Assembly (NCBI GenBank): GCA_030248215.1 | Contig: JASANG010002117.1 | Coordinates: 124,001-188,000, forward strand | Length of the DNA: 64,000 nt | Reading direction: 5' to 3' | DNA from: Enoplolaimus lenunculus | Taxonomy: Eukaryota; Nematoda; Enoplea; Enoplida; Thoracostomopsidae | In this document: piece after piece, positions 1-11,125 of the stretch | Layout of the letters: each line of letters begins with the position of its first letter | Numbering within the stretch: position 1 is the stretch's first letter | Program-made: the position numbers and the translations under genes | Notes under the pieces: generated by a model | The model's input: the letters and a program-made list of their open reading frames with translations, nothing else | Told to the model about the DNA's origin: nothing | Database searches by the model: none

Positions 1-1028
1 ACGTCACAAATTCAGCGGGCCATGTTAATTATAGAAGCCTGCCCACTAAGAGACTGATGGACTTATAAACTGAGAGGCTTAGGCTAAAATTTAGCCTTAC
101 TCTTAGGTTTAGAGTTAGGCTTCTTGGGATCGGTAGGCCTTCATAGGTAACACGGTCGAACTCTGCACTTTAACTACATATTTAGGGTAACACTGACAAG
201 CAATATTAACAAAAATTTCAAAATTTTCTCATTTTGAAAACATACAAATGCGATTCAAGCTTCCACACTATCCTCCCATGTATAGTTATCCAAACAGACG
301 TCCATGAACTAGAGAACTGGTCTCAGACCAAATCGCAAGCCTTTGGTTTTACATTAAACGATCGACTTCAGCCGTCACGTACTCTAACAACGCAGAACTA
401 CCAAAAAAGATGCTATGGAGCATTTTATACACGACCCCAAATTCATAAAACATTCAATGCAGAAATGCTAAAACGCAAGAAACTCATAAAATGTTCGTTA
501 TTTCAAACGGCAAGCAAGCAAGCAAAGCATGTTAACAAACAATATTGACATGCGCTCAGTGAAAAAATAAAATAGAAACCAAAACTAAACCTCAAAAATC
601 AGCTTTATAACCTATTTCGATATGCACCTACTTGCCAAAATTTCTTCGTTCAACCTTTCTCAAGTTTAGTCAATCCTTCAAAGTAAAACCTGATTAGCTG
701 GTGTCAAATACAGTTATATAGAAAGCACTACGGTTGCTATAACGTTCTAATTTTTTATAATTTATCGCTGCGCAAGAAAACACGTATTTTGTTTGCAAAA
801 TGTTAAATTTTGATCGTGGTAACGACAACGTGGTTCAAAAGCTAAATATGACCTCACCAGTTGATAGTGAGTGCTATGGAATATGTGCAATAGTTTCAAA
901 CTATCACAATACTATGTTATATAATAGACACCAAAACTTCTTATGCGTGTGCCTACAAATTTGTAAAAAATAGCTCAAGAATTGTTTCTCGTCCTTGGTT
1001 CGCTTGAAGATAGCAACAACGTGAACAC
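1..1028. other. Intergenic, no gene seen
   Basis: I see no coding exon here. The stretch at about 75-125 has several imperfect TTAGGC/TTAGGTT words, the same degenerate hexamer theme found through the window. A 104-codon open frame at 234-548 has no recognisable domain and an AT-driven composition, so I do not call it a gene. This interval contains the downstream flank of the minus-strand LITAF-like gene. Confidence 0.5.
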
Positions 1029-2541
1029 TTAAAAATGTCCAGGCCCATAATAATAGCCACCGCTCCTGTGTCCAAAGCCCCCGCCGCCGAAACGTTTATA
1101 GACTCCGAGAAGCGTTTTGCACGAAGGGCACCGATGTTCAACGTCTTTTAAATCGTCAATGAAAAACGGAATCAAACAACATCCGCAAATGAATCTAAAC
1201 CAACAAAAAATTAATACTAAACAATGAATTAATTTCACAAAAATTTGCTAAATTATGTTGGTGTATCACATCAAATAGGAATATACTTACGTACATTATC
1301 TCTCTGTAGGTTTCGCCAACATGCAAACATGTTATATGCAGTGCGTATATATGTATACACACGGTCGGGTGCTGTTGATTGCATTGTCCTCGGCTGCGGC
1401 AACAATCCGAGCACAAGGAAACCTCTAGTATCAACGTAGTAGCATTAGACTTTAACAGCCCGAGCAATTAACGGTAACGGAACATGCCGCAACATTTAAC
1501 TACTTACTTTAATGATTGAAGAAATGCAGCATAGTAACTTTTCTTCGGCGAAATAAAAACATATTATAAACATTTCGATGCCACGCCGCGCAGCCCTTTT
1601 AATAACGAACGATAAATTTGACATTTGCAAATATTAGGTAGGCCACATACCCAAAAACAATCAGTGCAACACAAATAATCCAACAACACAGTCCGGTCAC
1701 AAATGTGGTTTCTGTCATAATACTTTGTTGACAATGAGTACAAGTCATACGGCCCGGCTGTGAGCTAAACATTTGACCAGTAACAACAACAGTTGTAGTT
1801 GTTGAGGCAACTGTTGCACCTAAATAGCAATATTGATGCAAACTTCAAACATTATTCCCGAAATTTGTTATATGCCCAAGTATTTACGCAATGCAAAACT
1901 CCATGAATTCAGTCTATGCAAGGTGATTAGGGAGCTTCAAATATATTTTAACTTAAGGAGCCAGAAAACGAATGCTAAAAATAAACAGCACGGCTGTACA
2001 AAACAATTTCTGCCATTTCGTGTTGTACGTGTACGTACACATAAAACCCAGTCGTAACGCACGTAATATTTAAGGAATTACTACAGTACTACAGAAAATT
2101 ATAGGTATGTTATGTAAATATAAGTATATAATGTTCAGTTTAAATCAATACTAAGCTTCCCAACCAAAAGAAGTTCCACCAAAATTAACAAATAAGCTTG
2201 GGAGAATAAATAAGACGACTGCTCAACTGATATATTTTGGGTGGAAACTAAAAATCGAAACTTTCTTTGAGTTTGACCAACATTGAAACCAAAATGAACG
2301 TTGTTTTGATAAGTGTGATCATTCCACCCATTGCTATTCAGTAACTCTTAACGCTTGATTTCGCTACGAAAATTTCAGCATAATCTGTAGATATCCTTTC
2401 CCGTTTATATTTGCTGATAAAAATAATGTTTTAAATTTGCCAAAAATTACCTGGATAAAGTGGCGTTCCACCCTGTTGCGGCTGAAACGGCGGTGCCTGG
2501 CCTTTGGTCTCTTCGTAGGATGGAGGTGGTTGTGATGCCAT
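1029..2541 (-). CDS. LITAF: LITAF/SIMPLE-like membrane zinc-ribbon protein, 3 exons, 141 aa
   Basis: Exons are complement(1029..1194, 1651..1819, 2451..2541), joined at GT/AG sites in consistent phase. The start is the only ATG that puts a PPxY motif (PPPSYEE, residues 5-11) at the N-terminus. Known LITAF proteins use this motif to bind NEDD4-type WW domains. The LITAF domain follows: CxxC at 57-60 (CTHC), a hydrophobic membrane-inserted helix at about 72-98, then HxCPxC (residues 107-112, HRCPSC) and the typical LLGVYKR. The family forms a zinc ribbon around an in-plane membrane hairpin on the cytosolic face of late endosomes and lysosomes and works in membrane trafficking. The N-terminus is Pro/Gln rich, followed by a Thr/Val run (37-44). 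An extra Gly/Tyr-rich tail (123-141) follows the usual end of the domain. Introns are 456 and 631 bp. Family identity is firm; orthology to LITAF versus CDIP1 is not resolved. Confidence 0.93.
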
Positions 2542-2862
2542 ATATAGTTACAAAACACATACGTGAATAATAACCTTCTAAGAATTTCAAAATTAATGAT
2601 AGCCTGCACATATTCGATTAACTGATATCGGAACTTCGATATGCAAACAAAATTTATTTACGCCACGAGAATTTTTACGCGAATAAAAATGTAACAAAAA
2701 GTAAAAATGCTGTTTTGCCTGAGTTACATCAGTTGACATGAAACTGTAAAGTTAAGTTTGATATGTTTTCGAATGCAGTTATTCGCCGTTGCAGTTCATA
2801 ATTTTTTTAGAACTTTTTCAAGTCTGATACTGAGCCCAAGCTTTCTTTACTACTATAACTGT

Positions 2863-3480
2863 ATAACCTGTGATATGCGGATGCATGAAGGCAAGTAAAA
2901 ACCACAAATTGATGTTGCACATCGATAAAAGGTTGATGCATATGCAGTGCCTTCATATGCAGAAGCGGTAAAAACAGGGAAGACCCATAACAACACGGAA
3001 GAACCAAGATACATGTGTACAAATGTTTAAGTTCAGATAAGGCATAAAAACAGGAAAACTCAGCAGTTGACTGTGAGGAAGACCCACCTCGCACAACTAA
3101 GATCCGGCTACAGCAGACATCTGAACTCGTACCTGGCAAGGATCAATAATCAGATCGTCGACGTCTGCCCAGATTGCAACGTCGGGCCACATAATACCGC
3201 CCATATCTTTAACTGCGCAGCAAAACCAACAAACCTAACGGAAGAATCTCTGTGGACAGACCCAGTTGCCGTCGCCAAGCATCTGGGATACCAAATATAG
3301 GAAGGAAGCTTCAAAGAGGGCTATCATCATCATCATCAGGAAGCGTAGATTAGCGGTAGCGCGCTGGACTGAGAATCTGTCGGTCATGGGATCGAAACCT
3401 CATAACAACGCAACTCATTTTTAGCTGCAAGGACTGATAACTAAAAACCGTCGTACCCTCCTAGCCTACCCAACTTATAA
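2863..3480 (+). repeat. Dispersed repeat copy 1, interrupted by a LINE tail
   Basis: The halves 2863-3066 and about 3341-3480 match, in order, the repeat copy at 17065-17355. Shared landmarks are ATGCGGATG, CCAAGATACATGTGTA, a tRNA-like box B (ATCGAAACC here, TTCGAAACC in copy 2), and AACTAAAAACCGTCGTACCC near the end. The middle is a truncated LINE 3' end that copy 2 lacks. The second half also carries a tRNA-like box A (AGCGGTAGCGCGCTGG, about 3353-3368) and box B, so part of this repeat may be a tRNA-derived SINE. Confidence 0.65.
3067..3340 (+). mobile_element. LINE (non-LTR retrotransposon) 3' end, 5'-truncated
   Basis: A 77-residue open frame (3067-3300) resembles the C-terminal tail after the reverse transcriptase of Jockey/I/RTE-like LINEs. 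It has LRSGYSRHLNSYLARI, then a CPDC...H...C knuckle (CPDCNVGPHNTAHIFNC), then LWTDPVAVAKHLGY before a stop at 3298-3300. A short (TCA)n tail at about 3324-3340 fits a LINE 3' end. Everything upstream of this tail is missing, as expected for 5' truncation during target-primed insertion. The clade assignment is an inference from the motif style. Confidence 0.75.
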
Positions 3481-3524
3481 CATAACACATGAATTGCCAT
3501 ACATGTGTACATATACGTAGCGCA

Positions 3525-3735
3525 GTATGAAGATGCTGGAAGCAATCGACCGCGCGGTGTAGTGATAAGTGCAACAGGACCGAAGTTCGATTCGCAGCGG
3601 GTCCATAACTTTGGGCAATACTTCGGATGCAGGTCATGGAGACCGTCTAGTGGTTTACATGCTTTACTCGAGTGCAAGAGGTCGAGTTCTATTCCTGGCG
3701 TGGTCATAACTTTGAGCAACCCAACATATATAAGC
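3525..3735 (+). repeat. Dimeric tRNA-like SINE
   Basis: Two tRNA-like units lie head to tail. The first has a box A-like GCGGTGTAGTGATAAGTG and box B AAGTTCGATTCGC. The second has CCGTCTAGTGGTTTACATG and box B GGTCGAGTTCTATTCC. Neither folds as a functional tRNA by eye. The open frames over this stretch are incidental. The pol III promoter boxes fit a dimeric tRNA-derived SINE. Age and family are unknown. Confidence 0.6.
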
Positions 3736-4205
3736 TATGTAAGCCTGGGAGACATGCTTATTTGTTAACTACACCCACATGGAATATAATGCGCTACGCG
3801 ATACGCATGCTAGCCTGCAGCATACTGTCAACATAAAGTCAACGATAAAAGTAGTTGGAGAGGCTGACAACATGACGCAGTGGTAGGCGTTTGTCTCGAA
3901 ATCCCTAAATCGCTAGCTCAAAACTAACCCTTAGCTCACAACTAAAACTGCATGACACATGTCATACAAGCTGTGATTCATTTTGAAAGCCAGGCCAGGG
4001 TGTTCGCGGAAATTTGAGAACAATGTTCTTTGAATTCCCTAATGAAAATTCCATTTTTCAATGATTTTATGTACAAACAAGAACATTTTGCCTGATTGAA
4101 AAGCTTGTTTAGATGTATGTAACAGTATCAATATATTATAACAAAGTCACATGCTGAAACTTGTCCGAACACGCTGACTGCAAAATCACAAAGCTTTTAG
4201 TGTTA

Positions 4206-4490
4206 GGCTAAAGCCCTATTCACGCGTGAAAGTTTTTGCTGCGAGAACTTGCAGCTGCAAATTGCACACAGAATTTGCATTTTTTCGCCAGCCAATGAAA
4301 AAGCGGCTGCAATAAATTCGGTGACCTTGCATGGTTATTCACACATGTGAACGAAATTTCTAGCTATGATTTTAATGAATTATTTGCAGCTGCAAGTTTT
4401 TCAAACAGGATTTGGGACAAAACTTGCAAGTACCAGTTGCAGCTGCAAGTTCTCGCAGCAAAAACTTGCACTTTTGAATTCGGCTTTAGG
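4206..4490. mobile_element. 285-bp MITE with ~53-bp TIRs and TTA target duplication
   Basis: Both ends carry inverted copies of CTAAAGCC followed, after a diverged stretch, by AGTTTTTGCTGCGAGAACTT and GCAGCTGCAA. The ends are flanked by TTA (4203-4205 and 4491-4493). A 3-bp TWA duplication with GC-rich ends suits PIF/Harbinger-type non-autonomous elements. There is no coding capacity. Fragments with the same GCAGCTGCAA core occur near 11,700-11,790, 14,480-14,570, 21,825 and 40,825-40,935, so it belongs to a family. Confidence 0.75.
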
Positions 4491-5247
4491 TTATATTTCT
4501 GCTACAAATTTTACAAGAGAATGTATTATACGTATCAATGGCGCGACGTGCTACTTTTATGTTTTCCACCTAACGAACGGTACAAAACTTTAGGTTAAAC
4601 GATTCATCTGCTACGTTCTTCGAAAGACCCTTAGGATTAAAAAGGTTATCCAAAACGTATTACGGGCAAAAAACCTTGTGCGCAAAATGTATAGTGCATT
4701 TGTATTGTGTTGTAAATTCGTCCTAATAACAATAGCCAGTTATCAGATATGACGCCCTTTTGTACAGAATAAACGTTGCTTCGAATGGGTATATACATGT
4801 GAACTATGCGTTAGTCGGTGTCGTTTTGACACATTCCCTGAAAAAGAAGTTCATTTTGAAAATGGACAATTTTTCCCTGATAGGCACAATTTTCTCCGTT
4901 TTCCTTGATTTCCCGGACGAAATAGCAAAATTCCCCGTTTTCCCTGATTTCCCTGATGAGCGGTACCCATGACAAGCTCTGACAAATCTACAAGGGCAGC
5001 GCCGAATTAAAAGGTGCACCAGAGAGCCCGGGCCTCACAACAAAAGGGGAACTCCCACCACCCAAAAACCGACATGAACGAAGTTATACAGTTGTGAAGC
5101 ATTTTACAAGAGACCCCTCTCGCCTCGGACCTGTTTGGGGCGACCGACTATTCTTAATCTAACACGGCCGTACCACTATTGAATTTTTGTGGAGATACGT
5201 TTTTCGGCAGGGTTATGTACAAGGGTACCAATAATTGTATACATAAA

Positions 5248-5528
5248 TGACTCCAGCACCAAATATAGTTTAGTTCGAAACTTTAAACCACAAATTTAGG
5301 TTTTGAAAGTACATTCCATAGTATAACCTTGAATTATCCCTCAAGTTTTTATACAAGACCAATAAATGGTTAATTCAACAGATAGTTGCAATACCGGATA
5401 TATTAACGAAGGGTGGCGGAAGGCGCGTTAAAATTAAATAACAGTCCGTAATTAAAGAACAGGCGTGCCCTCTCAAGAGGCCAAATAAATATCAGTCCCC
5501 CCTCTTATTCAGGTCACTACAGTACATC
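5248..5528 (-). repeat. Dispersed repeat D, minus orientation
   Basis: Read on the minus strand, this matches copies at about 21,280-21,472 and 45,635-45,945. Shared words are GTAGTGACCTGAATAAG at the start, GATATTTATTTGGCC, a TCCGGTATTGCAACTA block and TTGGAGTCATTTATG at the end. No open frame is conserved, so it is a non-coding mobile or dispersed repeat. Copies are diverged by many substitutions and small indels, suggesting an older family. Confidence 0.7.
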
Positions 5529-5869
5529 ACACAACAGGTCGAGTCGGAAAGAAGAGTGTGTTAAAAGAATTCTTTGAAAACTATGGTGGCAGATAAAGTG
5601 AATAAGAAGAAAACGGGACCCGCACCACCCATTCTTGGACTTCAGAAAGCGTTTATACTTCGGTGGAATCAGAAGAGACTTCTCTAAGTGCAAATCTAGA
5701 AAAGTCTCTGGGCTATGGATTTTACTTCATTAAAATATGTGACTTCAAGCTCTGGTTTATAAAATAATTATGGCTAATAAAAGGGCCTGTTAGTTATATG
5801 GGCCCCGGGCCTGTCAAAACTGCAAGGTCGGGACGACCCCTTCTTCTGAAGTAAAGCGAATATACATGG

Positions 5870-5995
5870 TTTTCCTAGATTTCTCCGAAACATATGACAA
5901 CGCCGAGAGTCGAACCTCGGACCTCTCGCTCGCGAGTCAAGCGCGATACGGATTACACTACGCGACCGTGTATGTATGCACCAACAGGGCCTCAC
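5870..5995 (-). repeat. tRNA-derived SINE (minus strand)
   Basis: On the minus strand, GTCGCGTAGTGTAATCCG acts as box A. A well-paired T-arm follows (CCGAG, GTTCGACT, CTCGG), and an anticodon-like stem CGCTT/GAGCG encloses a 7-base loop. The loop lacks the expected U33 and the acceptor stem does not pair, so this is not a working tRNA. A tRNA-derived SINE or tRNA pseudogene is the best reading. Confidence 0.6.
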
Positions 5996-6715
5996 ACGAC
6001 CTTAATCCTCCCGTGTAAGCTCCGATAAAACCTCGGCCCGAGACAACACAATATTGTGCCACTGATGTTAGCTATCTAACGTCAAAACAGCGTAACATAA
6101 CACCTGCGTCATTGCGAGGCGCAAATTACTCCACCACAGTTAAATCATTTTTAAATTTTAATGTTTGTTCCATGCTTTAAAAATTTTGATTCATTCAACT
6201 AGCTAAGTTGTTCCACTAAGTTACGTACAATCATAGCCGTTTACCAATCTGTCAAAGTGATATTAATATTTTTCGTGGGTTGCTTTTAATAAATTTTTAT
6301 AAATGACGCAAGTGAATGTGCGTTCTCGACTATGCAATATTTTAATAAACAGCCAGTTTCCATTTCCATGTAGATTTATTTCATCCTGAGAAATCGGACA
6401 AATAAGTTCAATACAATTAGCAGAAATTGGAAATGGTAAGCATTATTTAATTAAATATATTCGCGAATAAGGCCCGTCAAAATTTTTACGCCATTCCTAG
6501 TAAGTTGAAACCTTTAGTTCACTTTTCTTTAATTATTACTCGGTCAAATCCAATCTACCTGCGAGGTTTGATTTGACATTTTAAATATCTCATCTGAAAA
6601 GTTTTAAGACAAGAATATAGCAATGACTTATCTTGGAATGATTTAGCATTATCTGTTTAGATCTTACGGCGTATTCATATACGTATATGCTGTGCAACTG
6701 GTAATATAAAATACC

Positions 6716-8480
6716 GGAACCGGACAGCGGGATAGTGGGACAACGGGATAGTAGGACAGTGGGACTGTAGGACAGCGGGACAGTGGGACAGTGGGACGGT
6801 AGGACAGTGGGACAGCGGGACAGTGGGACAGTAGGACAGTGGGACAGTGGGACAGTGGGACAAGAGGACAGCAAAGACAGTAGGACAGTGGGACAGCAGG
6901 ACAGTGGGACAGCGGGACAGTAGGACAGCGGGACAATGGGATAGCGGGACGGTAGGACAGCGGTATAATGGGATAACGGGACAGTAGGACAGTGGGACAG
7001 TAGGACAGCGGCACAGTGGGACAGCAGGACAGTGGGACAGCGAGACAGTGGGACAGCGGGACAGTGGGACGGTAGGACAGCGGGACAGTGGGACAGCGGG
7101 ACAGTAGGACAGCGGGACAGTGGTACAGTGGGACGGTAGGACAGCGGGACAGTGGGACAGTAGGACAGTGGGACAGCGAGACAGTGGGACAGCGGGACAG
7201 TGAGACGGTAGGACAGCGGGACAGTAGGACAGTGAGACAGTGGGACAGTAGGACAGTGGGACAACAACAGGACAATGGGACAGTTGGACAGTGTGACAGT
7301 AGGACAGTGGGACAGTAGGACAGTGGGACAGCGGGACAGTGGGACGGTAGGACAGCGGGACAGTAGGACAGTGGGACAGCGGGACAGTAGGACAGCGGGA
7401 CAGTGGTACAGTGGGACGGTAGGACAGCGGGACAGTGGGACAGTAGGACAGTGGGACAGCGAGACAGTGGGACAGTGGTACAGTGGGACGGTAGGACAGC
7501 GGGACAGTGGGACAGTAGGACAGTGGGACAGCGAGACAGTGGGACAGCGGGACAGTGAGACGGTAGGACAGCGGGACAGTAGGACAGTGAGACAGTGGGA
7601 CAGTAGGACAGTGGGACAACAACAGGACAATGGGACAGTTGGACAGTGTGACAGTAGGACAGTGGGACAGTAGGACACTGGGACAGCCGGGGCAGTGGGA
7701 CAACGGGACTGTAAGACAGCGGGACACCTGGGACACCTGGGACAACGGGACAGTGGGACAACGGGATAGGGGGACAACGGGACAGTGGGACAACGGGACA
7801 GCGGGGACAACGGGACAGTGGGACAATGGGGCTGTGAGACAACGGGCCAGTGGGACAGCGGGACAGCGGGACAGTGGGACAGTGGGACGGTAGGACAGCG
7901 GGACAGTGGGACGGTAGGACAGCGGGACAGTGGGACAGTAGGACAGTAAGACAGTGGGACAGTGGGACAGTGGGATGGTAGGACTGCGAGACAGTGGGAC
8001 AGTAGGTCAGTAGGACAGTGGGACGGTGGGACGGTGGGACAGTAGGACAGTGGGACAACAGGACAGTGGGACAGTAAGACAGTGGGACAGTGGGACAGTA
8101 CGACAACGGGACAGCCGAGGCAGTGGAACAACGGGACTGTGGGACAGCGGGACAATGGGACAGCTGGGACAACGAGACAGTGGGACAACGTGACACTGGG
8201 ACAACGGGATTGCGGGGACAATGGGACAGTGGGACAATGGGGAAGTGAGACAACGGGACAGTGGGACAACGGGACAGCTTGGACAACGGGACAGTGGGAC
8301 CGCGGGACAATGGGACAGTGGGACAATGGGACAGTGGGACAACGAGACAGCCGGGACAGCTGAGACAGCTGGGACAGCGGGGACAGCAGGAACAATAAGA
8401 CAGCGGAACAGCAGGGCAATGGGACAGCCTTGACAGCAGACATCAGGACAGCCCGGACGAATGGGACTGCGGGACAGCTG
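6716..8480. repeat. 1.76-kb minisatellite of an 8-bp unit (GGGACAGT/GGGACAGC)
   Basis: About 220 tandem octamers. Variants are GGGACAGT, GGGACAGC, AGGACAGT and GGGACAAC. The 3' third (7,680-8,480) is richer in GGGACAAC and ends in a diverged edge. A higher-order duplication is visible: the block holding ACAACAACAGGACAATGG at 7261 recurs at 7616, 355 bp later. Because 8 is not a multiple of 3, every frame cycles through the same octapeptide period. The minus strand contains no stop in the unit, giving frames up to 648 codons (CPTVPLSH-type repeats). I treat those frames as by-products, not genes. Confidence 0.95.
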
Positions 8481-8560
8481 GGACGGCCCATGTTACTATT
8501 AGGACCAGCCGGGAGACAATGTTTCCACTTACACACTCCCTCTGCCTAAACCAAGCTTAA

Positions 8561-9228
8561 TGCGGGATTCACGTTATAACCGGGGCAGCTTGGGACACGT
8601 TTTTCCCTATTGGCCTATTGGATAACATTTTGTCTGCTGATAGACCCCATATCATATTCAAAGTCGTATTTGTCTGCTATCATGATGTGTAGGTCACCTT
8701 TTGTCCTTCAATACCATGTGATATTCGACGTTTTGTCAGCGAATATCATATGATACATTTTCAAATATCTGCATACTTGAGGTAACATACCCAAATTGTC
8801 CTGTTAAATATCATATACCAGAATTTCAAATTTGAATTTTTGAATTGTGACACTGTTTTTCTAAGCGGTTTTGTTCCGGAAATGAATTTGCAGACGTGTA
8901 TTTAGTGTTTTATGCACAGCTGTGCCTCTGCAGTCCAACTTTCCAGTAATTAATTAGCACCCGAAAATTACACTGTCCCGCTAAATGTCATATGATATTC
9001 GTTGTAATTTTGAAATATATGATATTCGCATAAATGTCCCTCAGTATCACGTGACAAACCGACTCTTGTGCACATTGATCTTCTGAGAGCGGTAGTTTGT
9101 AAGTAAATGCAATATGACATTCGAGGTTTGTCTGTTTACTCAATGAGTGCTCGAATTTTAACGTTAACGTCGAATCAACATGGGACAAAACGTGTCCCGC
9201 CTGCCCCGGTTATAACGTGAATCCCGCA
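8561..9228. mobile_element. 668-bp MITE with ~45-bp TIRs and TAA target duplication
   Basis: The left end TGCGGGATTCACGTTATAAC, followed by CGGGGCAG, recurs inverted at the right end. The duplicated target is TAA (8558-8560 and 9229-9231). The termini continue with GGGACACGTTTT on both sides, for about 45 bp of near-identical TIR. The interior has repeated CATATGATATTCG words in both orientations and no coding region. A 3-bp TWA target suggests PIF/Harbinger-type mobilisation. The high TIR identity suggests a fairly young copy. Confidence 0.85.
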
Positions 9229-9231
9229 TAA

Positions 9232-10120
9232 CGTTGTCCTAACGCCGATACTTTTTTACTTCCACACATATAACTGAAATGTGGAAGTGAAAGTTCTCAG
9301 TTATTTTACAAATAAAATATGCACTAAGATAAAAAAGTAGTGTGATAGAGAGCTTTTTCAGTTTGAGGCTGCCGCTCTCCTGAACGGCTGCGATTGCAAG
9401 CGATCCAAAAAGTAACATGGGTCTCTGCTGCCCAGATTAAAGGAACTCTACATATACGCAACAATTAGAGCCCTACTGTGCAACAACTTACAAAGTGTCA
9501 GTTGACAGGTGCCCCAATAAACACATGTAATCATACGCGAGAATTTCAAAGTATAAACTTTGAAAAACTTAATGTTTTTCTGTTGTTTGAATCGGATTAA
9601 ATAAAAATGTTTACAATTTAAGCTTTGTACTCTGGTGACGCTTGCAAGATTGTTGAAGTTAATTTCTTTTGTTCGGTTGCCGACTAAAATAAAACTTTTA
9701 AAAATTGGCCTAATTAACAAAAATTCTAATCATTTTGACACAATGCGGTTTTATTACAGAGCAATTCAATTGGGAACACGGATCACCAGGCTTTGATCCT
9801 GTATCAAATATCAAACAGAAAATTTTGTGTGGAGGATTGCGACTTTAATTTGGTTTCACTTTTTACTCGCGTCAGTTTTGACTCGATAGCTCGCTCTCAG
9901 CTAAAACAAGTTCCGAGCAAAATTATACGCATTAGACCTGCGGTTTGGTTTCGATTAAGTTATTACATTAACGCTTAAACTTCAATTCAAGTTCAACTTT
10001 AAGCTCGCACATGTTGTTATGTCACTCACACGTTACCATACGTGCACTCGGTACACAAAATGTCCCCTCCCAAAACAAATTGAATAGCCTGTCCGGCTTA
10101 TGTTTTATCGAAACCCTTCA
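9232..10120. other. Intergenic, nothing recognised
   Basis: AT-rich sequence with no coding exon, RNA gene or repeat boundary I can support. Short open frames here (for example 9448-9720 on the minus strand) show no domain. Confidence 0.4.
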
Positions 10121-10194
10121 TTTTCCAATAGTATCTCCGCCATTCACGGACATCATAGAGTTTCACGGAAAGACTCATTAGAAACACCTTAGCG

Positions 10195-10560
10195 GGGAAA
10201 TTCAAATTTTGGCGGGAAAATTCAAATTTTGGCGGCAAATTCAAATTTTGGCGGCAAATTCAAATTTAGGCGGGAATGTTCAAATTTTGGCGGGAAATTA
10301 ATTCAATTTTGGCGGGAATTTGAATTTTTGCGGGAAATTCAAATTTTGGTTGGAAAATACAAATTTTGGCGAGAAATTAAAATTTTGGCGGAAGTATTCA
10401 AATTTTGGCGGGCAATTTAAATTTTGGCGGGAAAATTCAAATTTTGGCGCGAAATTCAAATTTTGGCGACAAAATTCAAGTTTAGGTGGGGTATTCAAAT
10501 TTTGGCGGGAAAATTCAAATTTTGGCGCGAAATTCAAATTTTGGCGGGAAATTTTGGCGA
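10195..10560. repeat. E2F-like-site minisatellite, array A
   Basis: About 20 units of roughly 19-20 bp with core CAAATTTTGGCGGGAAA. Several units carry TTTTGGCGGGAAA exactly and at least two carry TTTTGGCGCGAAA, both matching the known E2F/DP consensus TTTSSCGC(G/A)AAA. Degenerate units (TTTAGGTGGG, TTTTTGCGGG) are mixed in. The open frames across it (NFGGKFKFW-type repeats) are unit-driven artefacts. Confidence 0.9.
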
Positions 10561-10703
10561 ACATGCAAAAAGCAACAAAATAACGCCGTAAATTTATCCT
10601 ATTTAGGGCTTTCCGGCGACGCCTTTTAGACTGTAACGACAAAGTCCGACATTTCACGCAACTTATATTTAATATTAACGCCAGTCGTAGTGGGACTACA
10701 TTT

Positions 10704-11125
10704 ATTGAGCGAAGCTCGAACGCACGTAAGCAATTAAGCTAATATGCAAATTAGCTATTAGCTAACTGTTCAATTATCGGTTTCGGATGTTTGTAAACTA
10801 TTTATTCAAATTCCTCGCACCCAAAAACTCTTCAGCCATTCTAATAATTTTTGGAATAATTTAAAAAGTCCTAATTTTGTTCTGTCAATTAAGCTAATAT
10901 GCAAATTAGTTATTAGCTAACTTTTAAATTATCGGTTTTGGAGGTTTGTAAACAATTTATTCAGATTCTTCGCACCCAAAAACCTTCAGTAAACCCTAAT
11001 AATTATGGAAATAATTTAAAAAGTCCTAGTTTTGTCTTGTCAATTAAGCTAATATGCAAATTAGCTATTAGCTAACTATTCAATTATCCGTTTTGGTTCT
11101 TGTAAACTATTTATTCAAACTCAAT
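10704..11125. mobile_element. ATTGAGCGAA-ended element, copy A (internally deleted)
   Basis: The left end is ATTGAGCGAAGCTCGAAC and the right end retains CTCAAT. The body holds roughly 150-bp sub-repeats starting AATATGCAAATTAGCTATTA and containing TCGCACCCAAAAAC. The full-length form is seen in copy B (13134-13910). This copy lacks the distal part with the CGGACGGACGGACA tract. It is non-coding. Confidence 0.75.

Noticed and set aside
5870-5995. A functional tRNA gene
   Set aside because: The T-arm is good but U33 and the acceptor stem are missing.
7088-7893. Plus-strand frames rich in WDSGTVGQ repeats as WD-like proteins
   Set aside because: Unit-generated; WD repeats need about 40 varied residues per blade, which is absent.
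6716-8480. CRISPR array
   Set aside because: Units are contiguous with no spacers, and the genome is eukaryotic.
6590-8536. A 648-codon minus-strand open frame (CPTVPLSH repeats) as a protein gene
   Set aside because: It is the 8-bp minisatellite read in frame. All three frames give the same period, no start or signal context is convincing, and no unique flanking domain exists.
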